64,000 nt of DNA from Litoditis marina (GCA_964036275.1 CAXIWQ010000173.1:95915-159914); one strand, 5' to 3'; shown: positions 13,633 through 22,879, counted from the first letter of the stretch. Numbers and translations are program-made. Notes: generated by a model not told the origin, from the letters alone.

Positions 13633-15970
13633 TTAGGTTTGTGTAGCCATGAGCAACAGACTTGATAGCCGTATAAACTTTTTTCTGTAGCTGCAAGGCA
13701 AAGAGTCGATAACCGCGTTATATCGTATTTTGTGGCTGTGTGCCACATAATAGATAGTTGTATTGGGTTTTTCTAGCTGGGAGCAACATACTTGATAGCC
13801 ATATAAACTTTTTTCTGTAGCTGCACGGCAAAGAGTCAATAACCGCGTTAATTTGTCTTTTGTGGCTGTGCGCCACAGAATATAAAGTCGTATTAGGTTT
13901 TTGTAGCTGGGAGCAACAGACTTGATAGCCGTATAAACTTTTTTTTTGTAGCTGCAAGGCAAAGAGGTAATAACCGCGTTAATTTGTCTTTTGTGGCTGT
14001 GCGCCACAGAATATAAAGTCGTATTAGGTTTTTGTAGCTGGGAGCAACAGATTTGATAGCCGTATGAAATGTTCTCTGTAACTGCAAGGCAAAGAGTCAA
14101 TAACCGCGTTAATTTGTATTTTGTGGCTGTGCGCTACGGAATATAAAGTCGTATTATGTTTTTGTAGTTGGAAGCAACAGACTTGATAGCCGTATGATTT
14201 TTTTTTGTAGCTGCAAGTCAAAATGTCAATAACCGCGTTAATTCGTCTTTGTGGCTGTGCGCCACAGAATAGATTGTCGTATCAGGTTTTTGTAGCTGGG
14301 AGCAACAGACTTGATAGCCGTATGAACTTTTTTCTGTAGCTGCAAGGCAAAGAGGTAATAACCGCGTTAATTTGTCTTTTGTGGCTGTGCGCCACAGGAT
14401 ATAAAGTCGTATTAGGTTTTTGTAGCCATGAGCAACAGACTTGATAGCCGTATAAACTTTTTTCTGTAGCTGCAAGGCAAAGAGTCGATAACCGCGTTAT
14501 ATCGTATTTTGTGGCTGTGTGCCACAGAATAGATAGTTGTATTGGGTTTTTCTAGCTGGGAACAACATACTTGATAGCCATATAAACTTTTTTCTGTAGC
14601 TGCACGGCAAAGAGTCAATAACCGCGTTAATTTGTCTTTTGTGGCTGTGCGCCACAGAATAGAAAGTCGTATTAGGTTTTTGTAGCTGGGAGCAACAGAC
14701 TTGATAGCCGTATAAACTTTTTTTCTGTAGCTACAAGGCAAAGAGGTAATAACCGCGTTAATTTGTCTTTTGTGGCTGTGCGCCACAGGATATAAAGTCG
14801 TATTAGGTTTGTGTAGCCATGAGCAACAGACTTGATAGCCGTATAAACTTTTTTCTGTAGCTGCAAGGCAAAGAGTCGATAACCGCGTTATATCGTATTT
14901 TGTGGCTGTGTGCCACATAATAGATAGTTGTATTGGGTTTTTCTAGCTGGGAACAACATACTTGATAGCCATATAAACTTTTTTCTGTAGCTGCACGGCA
15001 AAGAGTCAATAACCGCGTTAATTTGTCTTTTGTGGCTGTGCGCCACAGAATATAAAGTCGTATTAGGTTTTTGTAGCTGGGAGCAACAGACTTGATAGCC
15101 GTATAAACTTTTTTTCTGTAGCTGCAAGGCAAAGAGGTAATAACCGCGTTAATTTGTCTTTTGTGGCTGTGCGCCACAGAATATAAAGTCGTATTAGGTT
15201 TTTGTAGCTGGGAGCAACAGATTTGATAGCCGTATGAAATGTTCTCTGTAACTGCAAGGCAAAGAGTCAATAACCGCGTTAATTTGTATTTTGTGGCTGT
15301 GCGCTACGGAATATAAAGTCGTATTATGTTTTTGTAGTTGGAAGCAACAGACTTGATAGCCGTATGATTTTTTTTTGTAGCTGCAAGTCAAAATGTCAAT
15401 AACCGCGTTAATTCGTCTTTGTGGCTGTGCGCCACAGAATAGATTGTCGTATCAGGTTTTTGTAGCTGGGAGCAACAGACTTGATAGCCGTATGAACTTT
15501 TTTCTGTAGCTGCAAGGCAAAGAGGTAATAACCGCGTTAATTTGTCTTTTGTGGCTGTGCGCCACAGGATATAAAGTCGTATTAGGTTTTTGTAGCCATG
15601 AGCAACAGACTTGATAGCCGTATAAACTTTTTTCTGTAGCTGCAAGGCAAAGAGTCGATAACCGCGTTATATCGTATTTTGTGGCTGTGTGCCACAGAAT
15701 AGATAGTTGTATTGGGTTTTTCTAGCTGGGAACAACATACTTGATAGCCATATAAACTTTTTTCTGTAGCTGCACGGCAAAGAGTCAATAACCGCGTTAA
15801 TTTGTCTTTTGTGGCTGTGCGCCACAGAATAGAAAGTCGTATTAGGTTTTTGTAGCTGGGAGCAACAGACTTGATAGCCGTATAAACTTTTTTTCTGTAG
15901 CTACAAGGCAAAGAGGTAATAACCGCGTTAATTTGTCTTTTGTGGCTGTGCGCCACAGGATATAAAGTCG
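13633..15970. repeat. Higher-order repeat, 9 monomers, tandem duplication
   Basis: Segment 13633-14802 recurs from 14803 with an offset of 1170 bp (9 monomers). The private variant GTGCGCTACGG occurs once in each copy (near 14131 and 15301). Confidence 0.75.
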
Positions 15971-16200
15971 TATTAGGTTTTTGTAGCCATGAGCAACAGA
16001 CTTGATAGCCGTATAAACTTTTTTCTGTAGCTGCAAGGCAAAGAGTCGATAACCGCGTTATATCGTATTTTGTGGCTGTGTGCCACAGAATAGATAGTTG
16101 TATTGGGTTTTTCTAGCTGGGAACAACATACTTGATAGCCATATAAACTTTTTTCTGTAGCTGCACGGCAAAGAGTCAATAACCGCGTTAATTTGTCTTT

Positions 16201-16331
16201 TGTGGCTGTGCGCCACAGAATATAAAGTCGTATTAGGTTTTTGTAGCTGGGAGCAACAGACTTGATAGCCGTATAAACTTTTTTTCTGTAGCTGCAAGGC
16301 AAAGAGGTAATAACCGCGTTAATTTGTCTTT
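16201..16331 (+). repeat. Representative satellite monomer, itself a trimer of ~43-bp sub-repeats
   Basis: This monomer divides into three related parts beginning at each TGTRGCTG: 16201-16241, 16242-16286 and 16287-16331 (41, 45 and 45 bp). Aligned, all three share TGT(G/A)GCTG, then a purine- and C-rich stretch ending (A/C)A(C/A)AGA or AAAGA, then ATA followed by (G/C)YCG(T/C)(A/G)T(T/G)A and a T-rich end. The shared order of motifs at about 43-bp spacing indicates that the 130-bp monomer arose by triplication of a short ancestor and then diverged before being amplified as a unit. The first part holds a 6-bp inverted repeat, TGTGGC and GCCACA, around a 5-base loop. Confidence 0.8.
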
Positions 16332-16452
16332 TGTGGCTGTGCGCCACAGAATATAAAGTCGTATTAGGTTTTTGTAGCTGGGAGCAACAGACTTGATAGC
16401 CGTATGAACTTTTTTCTGTAGCTGCAAGGCAAAGAGTCGATAACCGCGTTAT

Positions 16453-16458
16453 ATCGTA
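16453..16458 (+). other. Target-site duplication, left copy (ATCGTA)
   Basis: ATCGTA directly precedes the AGTAG terminus and is identical to 33055-33060. A 7-bp reading (TATCGTA, 16452-16458 and 33054-33060) is possible, but it would break the perfect symmetry of the terminal base, so 6 bp is preferred. Confidence 0.9.
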
Positions 16459-16570
16459 AGTAGTATACTTCCCCCCTTTTTGCATGGCATACCCCCAAAT
16501 TCGCAGATCCCATATACAGCGATAAATCTATTTTCCCACCCCCCAGAATCATACATCACTTCCCCCATTT
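16459..16570. other. C-tract-rich terminal segment, left end
   Basis: The outermost 110 bp contain C6 at 16471-16476, C5 at 16492-16496, C3 and C6 at 16535-16544 and C5 at 16562-16566, all on one strand, with the mirrored G tracts at 32943-33042 in the right end. Spacings exceed those of a compact G-quadruplex. The segment could be a transposase binding region, but only the composition is seen. Confidence 0.6.
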
Positions 16571-17289
16571 TCACCGAATCACACATCTCATTCATTTTTG
16601 ACTAGTTCACATATTTTGATAGAATAGTTGCTCCGTTAATACCCACCTGAAAGCTCAACCCTCGTGAATCATATATCTTACCGGAACGAGGTTCACCGTA
16701 GAGGCTATAATCTAATTCGACAAAACCACTGATTGAGTGAGACAGTTCGTTCATACAAGTTCGTATAGAAAGACGGGTTAACAATTTTGATTATGAGTTT
16801 CTGAAGGTTCATTTCAGCATAGCATTCATTACTCAAACCTTTTCATTGTGAATTGACCCAATTTACAGTTTTCTCACGGAAATATATAGGTTTCGTCAAA
16901 CCGTTGTGGACACCGTACCATCGATTTTGTATGGGGCGGCGTTTGGCGAGTGGCCAGCCAGTCTGCGTATCATTGATCTACACACTCTCTCATCTGCTAG
17001 CAGATAATCAATGACCGCTCGCCCCGCATCGCTCAATCAATTGAACCCTCTGCTGTCTTTATGGGAAAAACGGCGACTATAATCTCTCATTCATTTTCTC
17101 TTGATTTAACGTTCCAATAGTACAGAGTTGTTTCACAACGCCGCCAATAAGGTTTGTCGCAATATTGATGAATTTCGTAAAAACGAGGAGAGCCGATGGG
17201 TTTGCGTCAGATAGATTCATTGGGTAAACTTTCTATGAGACTAATTCTTCAATAGACACAGTTCCAACACAATCTTAATTCGAGTTCGA
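16571..17289. other. Arm segment without a supported gene (left)
   Basis: Only short frames without an ATG start, one of which is shifted by a 1-bp indel in the other arm. It holds a perfect 14-bp palindrome, ATCTGCTAGCAGAT, at 16992-17005 (mirror at 32510-32523). Nothing else was recognised. Confidence 0.6.
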
Positions 17290-17541
17290 ATGAAGCAATT
17301 ACAGGAAATAGCATCAGATTATGAAACAATTACCTCTGAAAGACTTACAAAAAGTTCAATTGTACCAGTTGCAGTTTATTGTGTCAATTTGAGGAAACAG
17401 GACAATTTCAGAAAAGTTACGATAACTCATCCACATGTAACTCAAATTTTGCAAATATTTTCGAATATCTATTCGAATCTATTCGAGTTTTTCCTGTTTG
17501 GTCTAATTACTCCTGGACTTATTCCATCTACCGCGGTCTGA
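17290..17541 (+). CDS. Small hypothetical ORF, 83 residues, left arm copy
   Basis: An ATG-started frame of 83 codons ending in TGA. The predicted product begins MKQLQEIASDYETITSERL, has a mixed polar first half and ends in a hydrophobic stretch (about residues 58-80, with FEFFLFGLITPGLI) that could be a single C-terminal membrane segment. The frame is unchanged in the mirrored copy at 31974-32225, which shows it is intact in both arms but is weak evidence because the arms are nearly identical anyway. No family was recognised, there is no recognisable promoter close upstream, and the length is near what chance allows. It could be noncoding. Confidence 0.25.
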   Translation: MKQLQEIASDYETITSERLTKSSIVPVAVYCVNLRKQDNFRKVTITHPHVTQILQIFSNIYSNLFEFFLFGLITPGLIPSTAV

Positions 17542-17984
17542 AACGACTCAAGCCTTCAAAGAGAATTATTATATATTTTCCGAAACCCGTTCAAGACTTT
17601 CAAGGCTTGTTTTCACAATCGGTTGCTCATTATTTTTTCGTAACTTAATTTCAATTTCTTAGTTTTTCTTCAAATTCATTTATATAGTAACAACACTTAT
17701 AGAAAAAATCCACAAATACAACACAACAAGTTGTGAAAAGAAAATAGAAAGCTCCAAATAAGTGAGAAGAACTAAGGCTGGTTTCGTCAGAAATCTCTCG
17801 CAACTGTACTCGAGGCAAATACACTCTGGCCGAAAACTTGATTTCGCATATCTGTAACTCTTTCTTTCCGTAAGTAAGGAAAGGATCAATCACAGTCGTC
17901 AGCCACGTCCCCAGTTTCGGTACTGTCAGACGGTTGCGTTTTGAATAGACGAGAATCAGGATTACGAAAAGAACATTCGAAACT

Positions 17985-18374
17985 ATGGAGTGGCAACCAC
18001 CTGTCGTGTATTCTGCTGGGGAAGATCAGCGTACTGATTTCAGTAATATGGAAATCCTAAAAGACCCGCTCCGTTTTGAAATTGAATTCGAAAATTCAGA
18101 ATGGCAGCCAACGTTGGTTAATGCACCTATTGGAGATCAGCCTATAAACGTTTCCGACCTAGTTCAAGAGTTTTTCATGGAACTTATCAGTTTTCTGGAT
18201 GTACATCAGGACGGAGAAGTAGTGTCAGTCGTGGACGACGACGAAGAAGGATGGAGCTCCGACTCGAGTTTCAATGAGGATGATTTATTCATACACGAAT
18301 ATGATAACTCGTTAGATAACTCGTTGATCGATTTTGTGTATGAACGTGAACACGAAGTAGATAATTCTCAGTAA
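17985..18374 (+). CDS. Acidic 129-residue cargo protein, left arm copy
   Basis: ATG at 17985 has A at -3 and G at +4, and an in-frame TAG lies 39 bp upstream, so this is the natural start. The frame runs 129 codons to TAA. The product has two parts. Residues 2-60 contain an internal repeat: EWQPPVV...GEDQ (residues 2-15) and EWQPTLV...IGDQ (39-52), spaced 37 residues apart. The two copies differ at synonymous positions (GAG/GAA, CAA/CAG, GTG/GTT), which suggests past selection on the protein. Residues 75-129 are strongly acidic and serine-rich (DDDEEGWSSDSS, NEDDLF, YDNSLDNS). No domain family was recognised. Acidic tails of this kind occur in transcription activators, chromatin-binding proteins and DNA mimics, but no such role is shown. 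It is the best gene candidate in the element. Confidence 0.55.
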   Translation: MEWQPPVVYSAGEDQRTDFSNMEILKDPLRFEIEFENSEWQPTLVNAPIGDQPINVSDLVQEFFMELISFLDVHQDGEVVSVVDDDEEGWSSDSSFNEDDLFIHEYDNSLDNSLIDFVYEREHEVDNSQ

Positions 18375-19293
18375 ATACTCATACACGAAAATGTTGTGTT
18401 GATGAAATGACGAAACAGATAAATCTCTTTAAAGAGTGCCTAGAATATTACGAATTTGGAGAACGTAGCTCGAAAGATGTAGTTTGGTGCTAGCACAGTG
18501 TTTTCCGGTGTTCTGGCCGTTACTAAGAGAGCCAGCTGCCAATCTCATAGGCTACTTACTGTGTCGAAAAGAAGCCATGCAGGCGTAGAAATGAATCTTT
18601 TTACACAGGGTAAGACACATAATCACAAGTGGACCGATGTGTCTTACACCAAGGCCACAAACATAGTAACAGATTCACTACTGTCGGTAATTTAGTGAAC
18701 TACGATCAGTGAAATTCATCATCAATATTTCAGCAAACATTCACTGCCGCTTCAACATCGATTCAGTGACTGCAGTGTGATTTTTTACTACTGAAACGCT
18801 TGTACCACTACTTGAAGGGTCCGTTCTTCTTAAATTTGGAGGTTTGAGCTGATTAGTCCATACTTTTAACATTAAAAAGACTATAATTCATCTAGATGTC
18901 GACTTTTTGTCTCGAAATGCCGCGTACGGGCGCGTCCTTGCGCATGTACTGATAGACCAAGCTCACCTACGTACTAGTTTTCTAAATTGTCTATAAAAAT
19001 GCATAAATACATTCAAAACATTGCCAGAATTTCCGCAATCAGAGATGTGACAAAAGGTTAGTACGTAAGATGGAAACAAAACAGTAGGGAGATATATAGG
19101 ATTGCTGCATTACAGTGACCTTTTTCGCTTCTATTATTCTTATTCGATAGTGAGGTTTTTCCATCTGTCCGTGTATAAATTCAGAAACTTCCATCTCAAA
19201 ACATGATAAATGACTCTATCATTTACCGACAATTACTTGTATCGTACATTATAGAGATACGGTTCCTAGTACAAGCGTAAGTACACTATCACT
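18375..19293. other. Arm segment without a supported gene; scattered AGTG motifs
   Basis: No ATG-started frame of useful length. Several copies of an ATT(C/T)AGTG motif occur in both orientations: 18673-18680 (ATTCACTA), 18690-18697 (ATTTAGTG), 18739-18746 (ATTCACTG) and 18761-18768 (ATTCAGTG). They resemble the phased array that follows at 19294. The inverse segment is 26525-27443. Confidence 0.5.
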
Positions 19294-19370
19294 ATCTGAA
19301 AAAATACTGAAATGTCATTAAATTATAACTAAACTTTCACTGAATCATCACTAAATTACCACTGAATTAT
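19294..19370 (+). repeat. Phased 11-bp iteron array, left arm
   Basis: Seven consecutive 8-mers related to CACTRAAT start at 19294, 19305, 19316, 19327, 19338, 19349 and 19360, each exactly 11 bp after the last: ATCTGAAA, TACTGAAA, CATTAAAT, AACTAAAC, CACTGAAT, CACTAAAT, CACTGAAT. An eighth, CACTAAAC, follows at 19379 out of phase. Spacing of about one helical turn puts the sites on one face of the DNA, as in protein-binding iterons of replication origins or transposase subterminal sites. It could also be a decayed 11-bp minisatellite. Confidence 0.6.
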
Positions 19371-20488
19371 TGGAACACCACTAAACACCACTCTTTACTA
19401 GACTATGGATAACCGTCCCATGTAAAAACTGTCCTGTTTTTATGTATCAACTCGGTAATCGAAAGATTTATGCCGTGGGCAAAAGGGGCACGAAAGTGGC
19501 CTTTATACGTTTTGGGCAGAGAACGCCATTATTGAAACGCATTTTTCTATAATCTCTGTATGCATAATTCATGAGTTAATAATATATTCCTACATTTTTA
19601 GATAGGGCGGTGGTGTTTTTCGAGATTTTTCCAACATTAACTATTTCGTTTAGCATAATTCTACTTGTTAGCGTACATATATTACGCTTCCACTCCATTC
19701 ATTCGTTACGTCTTTTTTTCTTCTCAGATCCTTCGATCGTATTCGACTTCGTATCAAATCCGAAGTTGCTGTGAACTATTGAAAAATGTCAGACAAAGCT
19801 CCGTTAACAAAAACTACTACATTATATTTCATATGAGATAAGTTTGGTAATGTGCGGTGGTTTAAAACATTATTTGCCTTCGTTTCGCGTGCACTACTAC
19901 TTTTGATATATTTTGCGAATGAAATCTATATTTCTTTCAATATTTCGAAATGATCGCGAAATTTGAAAAATAATTTGTATTTCGAAACTCGAAAAATCGA
20001 TAATTATCTGAGATGATACATTTCCGTAAACTATCAAGGTCGCAGGCACCGTAGCAAAGTCTCTTATAAAGGTCAGTTCCAAGCTGAACCTAATGGCGTG
20101 ATCAACGTCCACTATATATACTCCGTTTCACCAATCGATGACTTTCTACAGTAATCTACTGTTTGTTTACTGTTTAGGCTGTTTATCTATTGAACAGACA
20201 AACTTATAGATTCGCTGTTCTCTAGGCTCGTTTTGACCAATGTGGAGAACAAAATCACAAAGTTTAAACTGTTTTCGATACCTAGAAGATATCAAAAATT
20301 TGCTTGAAAGATTCGCAAGCTTACTGTAGAGGGCTATTGTTGCGTGAAACAGACTATACCTACCTAGTATACAGACCATTGGTAGCGAGCTCTCAATGCT
20401 TGATGGTATTGCACTTCTCAACTTTTTCTCTGCGTCAAAAAAAGTTTCGCATTTTTGCGCAGTTGTCAATTTGAGGGAAAATGTTGCG
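19371..20488. other. Arm segment without a supported gene (left)
   Basis: Frames here lack ATG starts, and the longest (171 codons on the minus strand, 20167-20682) starts only at GTG and is broken by a 1-bp indel in the other arm. AT-rich stretches with GAAATTTGAAAAATAA-type and TCGATAATT motifs are typical of nematode noncoding DNA. The inverse is 25336-26447. Confidence 0.5.
20112..20120. promoter_or_regulatory. TATATATAG box candidate, left arm
   Basis: A symmetric TATATATA core beside CTCCGTTTCA. Its mirror is 25701-25709. It is about 370 bp further from the centre than the TATAAAAG box. Direction is uncertain and AT-rich DNA produces such strings by chance. Confidence 0.25.
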
Positions 20489-20496
20489 CTTTTATA
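20489..20496 (-). promoter_or_regulatory. TATA box candidate (TATAAAAG), left arm
   Basis: TATAAAAG reads on the minus strand within a GGGTATAAAAGCGC context, a close match to the RNA polymerase II TATA consensus. It would drive transcription away from the palindrome centre. No convincing gene lies directly downstream. Confidence 0.4.
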
Positions 20497-20681
20497 CCCA
20501 CCGTTCGCGACAGCCCCCTGCATCGTTAAAAACCAGCCCTGAGGCAACTTGTTCTGATGTGTTGTTGGTGACTGAGGATTATCGATTTTTCTATGTTTTC
20601 GAAAAAAGCAAGCAAATGAGGTAAAATTAAGGAAAAATAGATTTAACACACTATTTCTGAGATTTAACACACGTCTGGACA

Positions 20682-20948
20682 CTACCTGACCCAGATTCGG
20701 GCCCCCCTCCCACTATGCTTGAACACGGAAAGCGGGCAACTATGTGGCCAGACTGTGATCAGGTCCTCAATCAAGGTGAACTCACTACTTTCACGACTTT
20801 TGTTACGGTGCCAGGTCATAACTGGGTGACAGTGGTGACACACCGCATGTGGGTACATGAACTGATAGTTCACCACATTGTAGACACGTAGCGTTGGATT
20901 TATTGTGAGAAATAAGAAAAGAACAGATGAAAAACGAAACGGAAGCAT
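20682..20948 (-). CDS. Hypothetical secreted-type ORF, 88 residues, left arm copy
   Basis: ATG-started frame of 88 codons ending in TAG. The N-terminus, MLPFRFSSVLFLFLTINPTL, looks like a signal peptide or signal anchor: short basic start, then about 10 hydrophobic residues. The middle has a cluster HAVCHHCHPV (about residues 34-43) that could bind a metal, and a third cysteine lies near residue 71. The frame is intact and identical in the mirror copy. A CAGGTAG string at the stop codon resembles a 5' splice site, so the frame might be the first exon of a longer gene. No family was recognised, and chance origin remains possible. Confidence 0.3.
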   Translation of the reverse strand: MLPFRFSSVLFLFLTINPTLRVYNVVNYQFMYPHAVCHHCHPVMTWHRNKSRESSEFTLIEDLITVWPHSCPLSVFKHSGRGARIWVR

Positions 20949-21165
20949 TACTGTAGGCCTTTACAGACGCTACATTATTAGTTTTTTCTCTACTTTTACG
21001 AGCAATACAGTAATTTTTCCAGTCCAGAGCTATGTGTGCTGGATATCGAGGTAATTTTAATACTTCGAGTTAGTGACTCGACTTAAGTTTCCGTGGAAAG
21101 CAAAACATTTATCTACTGTGCTTCGTTAACTTTGATGGTGATAAGTGAGACCGTGGTGACCAGAT

Positions 21166-21225
21166 GGATTTGGATCCGGGGTGGATTTGGATCCGGGGTC
21201 GATTTGGATCCGGGGTCGATTTGCA
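21166..21225 (+). repeat. 17-bp GC-rich minisatellite, left arm
   Basis: GGATTTGGATCCGGGGT is repeated about 3.5 times with starts at 21166, 21183, 21200 and 21217; the later units begin with C in place of the first G. Each unit has a GGATCC palindrome and a G4 run, so four-stranded DNA is possible. Confidence 0.8.
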
Positions 21226-21792
21226 GAACGCAACTGAAACAGTGGATAACTATATTTTTTCTTGGTGTGATGCCCATGCAAAACCTACTGCAAGCTGCCA
21301 ATTAGCCTTCTTGGGAAATTTGAAAGATACCATACAGGGCAAACAATTTTGCTCTTTTTACAGCTGGCTTTGTATCGAGCTGGAAAAGGTCAACTCACAT
21401 AACACATTGAATTATTGCAATAATGTGATTTCCCTCAGTGTACTATAAAAATACTCATCCATAAAATTATCGCTTATGCAGAGTGATCAGCTCGGGCACG
21501 GGTACACCGTTGGGAAATACACGAAATTTATCGACACTCAATAAAAAATAATCGAGTTTCGATTATTTAATCTTGGTATTCGATCATTGAGTATGATGCA
21601 AATGAAGCCTGCCAGCATATTTTGCACGAATACATGGGTTGGAGCCAGTTTTCGGCTGAAAGTATGCCAATCTACTCACACAATTGGTCGAATATCGAAA
21701 CTTACGACAGTTACACTAATCGGGCGAAACACCCCTAATGAGTTTTATTCGATACGCATCACGTGAATTGTTTTACACCAGCGCTGCAAATC
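21226..21792. other. Arm segment without a supported gene (left)
   Basis: Contains only frames without ATG starts that run across the minisatellite. A TGAGTGTCGATAAATTTCG-type AT-rich stretch lies near 21535. The inverse is 24033-24602. Confidence 0.45.
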
Positions 21793-21978
21793 ATGTTGGA
21801 CGAAAATGTTCTCATTTTTGCTTCAAGAGGGCGAGATAATGGTAATGTTGATTCTTTTGTAGTGCCTGAAACGATTCGTTTTGACGAGGTTGTGAAAATC
21901 CTGTCCTCTAAGGGGTTTTCTAGAGTGGCACAATGGTATCGCGCAGGAGAGCGCACCACAATGTCTCCCCCCCAGTGA
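21793..21978 (+). CDS. Possible short ORF or exon, 61 residues, left arm copy
   Basis: ATG at 21793 opens 61 codons to TGA; the open frame itself reaches back to 21763 and includes TTTTACACCAG just before, which resembles a 3' splice acceptor. The predicted product has a balanced composition (MLDENVLIFASRGRDNG, then FDEVVKILSSKGFSRV) unlike the low-complexity frames nearby, with the look of a small alpha/beta segment. It is intact and identical in the mirror copy. No family was recognised. It may be an exon of a gene whose other parts are lost, or chance. Confidence 0.25.
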   Translation: MLDENVLIFASRGRDNGNVDSFVVPETIRFDEVVKILSSKGFSRVAQWYRAGERTTMSPPQ

Positions 21979-22879
21979 CGTCTGGTCACCCACCAGTGAC
22001 ACCAAGGGGTCACACAGCTGTGAACCTTTCGAAATATTGGTTTCTCAAGTTTCGAAATTGAACCTCACAAAGAGAGGATAGATAAGGTTATTAAATTTCT
22101 TCCTCCAGACACCAGACACTTTCAAGTGGGCCAAGAAAGCCAATTGCAAACTCTTGAAAGCAAACATTTTTTTACCCCGTCACTGGGAGAGTGGAGAGCA
22201 ATTTCCGTAATGCTCATGACAGTTACAAAATGTAAATACAGCATAATATAAATGGTTTGAAATACTGAAATAGAGCTCTTCGTGAGTACCGTAAAGATCA
22301 AAGTACAAACAGTTGAAAAAAGGATGTGTCCTGCAATATATGTGCTAGAGTATATAAGTATGCTCAACTCTAGAAAAATAAGTTCATCTCTTGATAGATG
22401 TTATAGAGATTCGTGATGAGATAAGAAAAAAGCCTACTACCACAAGTGCAAGGAAAGTAAAAAACTATCTTTACTCTATCACTGAGTACGATCACTTTCG
22501 AAATATCGATTTCATATAAAACGCAATAAATGACCGCGACTTTAGCAAATGCGAGGACACATGTGTTCACGTTTGACACGTTTAACACGTTTCGTCACTC
22601 TGCGAGATGTTCTAAAACCTCCTATTGAGGCCGCCCGGAATTCGTTTAGTTGGATTAGTTCATCAACTTGAGGGGCGGAATAGAGAATGACCATCTAATT
22701 CAAAAATATTGGAGAGACAGTAAATAATAGAGCGTGAAATATGCACGCTAAAAATGGTAGAAATATGCTGCGACGAAGTTGCTAAGTTCACAGTCGAAAA
22801 AAACTGAAGTGAAAGTGAATATTACTCATGAAATATGCATGAGTGACGAAAAACACGCTCCAATAGCAGTCTTATCTGT
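21979..22879. other. Arm segment next to the palindrome centre (left)
   Basis: Two open frames on the minus strand (22122-22367 and 22370-22588) start at TTG and GTG, not ATG, and are not supported as genes. Runs such as TTAAACGTGT repeat with variation near 22566-22600. The inverse is 22946-23846. Confidence 0.45.
22351..22358 (+). promoter_or_regulatory. TATATAAG box candidate near the palindrome centre
   Basis: TATATAAG in the context AGAGTATATAAGTATG on the plus strand, pointing to the centre. Its mirror is 23467-23474 on the minus strand. Transcripts from the two boxes would converge across the spacer and form complementary RNA. Confidence 0.3.

Larger units (their letters stand above)
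1..16458. repeat. 130-bp satellite array, left block
   Basis: About 126 head-to-tail monomers of about 130 bp fill this block without interruption; the window starts inside a monomer, so the array continues to the left. Landmarks in every monomer are GTGGCTGTGCGCCACAG, GTCGTATTAGG, GTAGCTGGGAGCAACAG, TTGATAGCCGTAT, GTAGCTGCAAGGCAAAGAG and ATAACCGCGTTAAT. Monomers fall into recurring variants, for example one with GTGTGCCACAG and CTAGCTGGG, and one with TAGCCATGAGC. T-runs of 6 to 9 bases account for most length differences (about 129-133 bp). Long open frames on the minus strand overlap in a shifting ladder because 130 is 1 modulo 3; they carry no sign of being genes. Family not recognised. 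Confidence 0.98.
16459..22879 (+). repeat. Left inverted-repeat arm (6421 bp, uninterrupted)
   Basis: The arm is repeated in inverse orientation at 22946-33054. Comparing by eye I found about 15 differences, mostly single-base indels (for example CTTACCGG against CTTACGG near 16680, GAGTGGCC against GAGTGCC near 16950) and a few substitutions (near 19393, 22147 and 22625). That is about 99.7% identity. The arm keeps the empty site of the secondary insertion at about 17576. Confidence 0.95.

Noticed and set aside
1..16458. Dozens of overlapping minus-strand open frames of 60-226 codons in the satellite
   Set aside because: They form a ladder repeating every monomer, in all three frames, because the repeat is 1 modulo 3 and poor in stops. 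Frame changes follow random T-run length changes, so there is no selection on one frame. The same holds for 33061-64000.
16452..16458. 7-bp target duplication TATCGTA
   Set aside because: It requires the outermost bases of the inverted repeat to mismatch; the 6-bp reading gives perfect symmetry.
18498..18695. 65-codon frame present in both arms
   Set aside because: It opens at GTG with no ATG for the first 30 codons; identity between arms is not independent evidence.
20167..20682. 171-codon minus-strand frame in the left arm
   Set aside because: It starts only at GTG, contains the TATAAAAG box inside it, and is broken by a 1-bp indel in the otherwise near-identical right arm.
22122..22588. 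Two adjacent minus-strand frames of 81 and 72 codons
   Set aside because: Starts are TTG and GTG, not ATG, and no protein features were seen apart from AT-driven hydrophobic residues.
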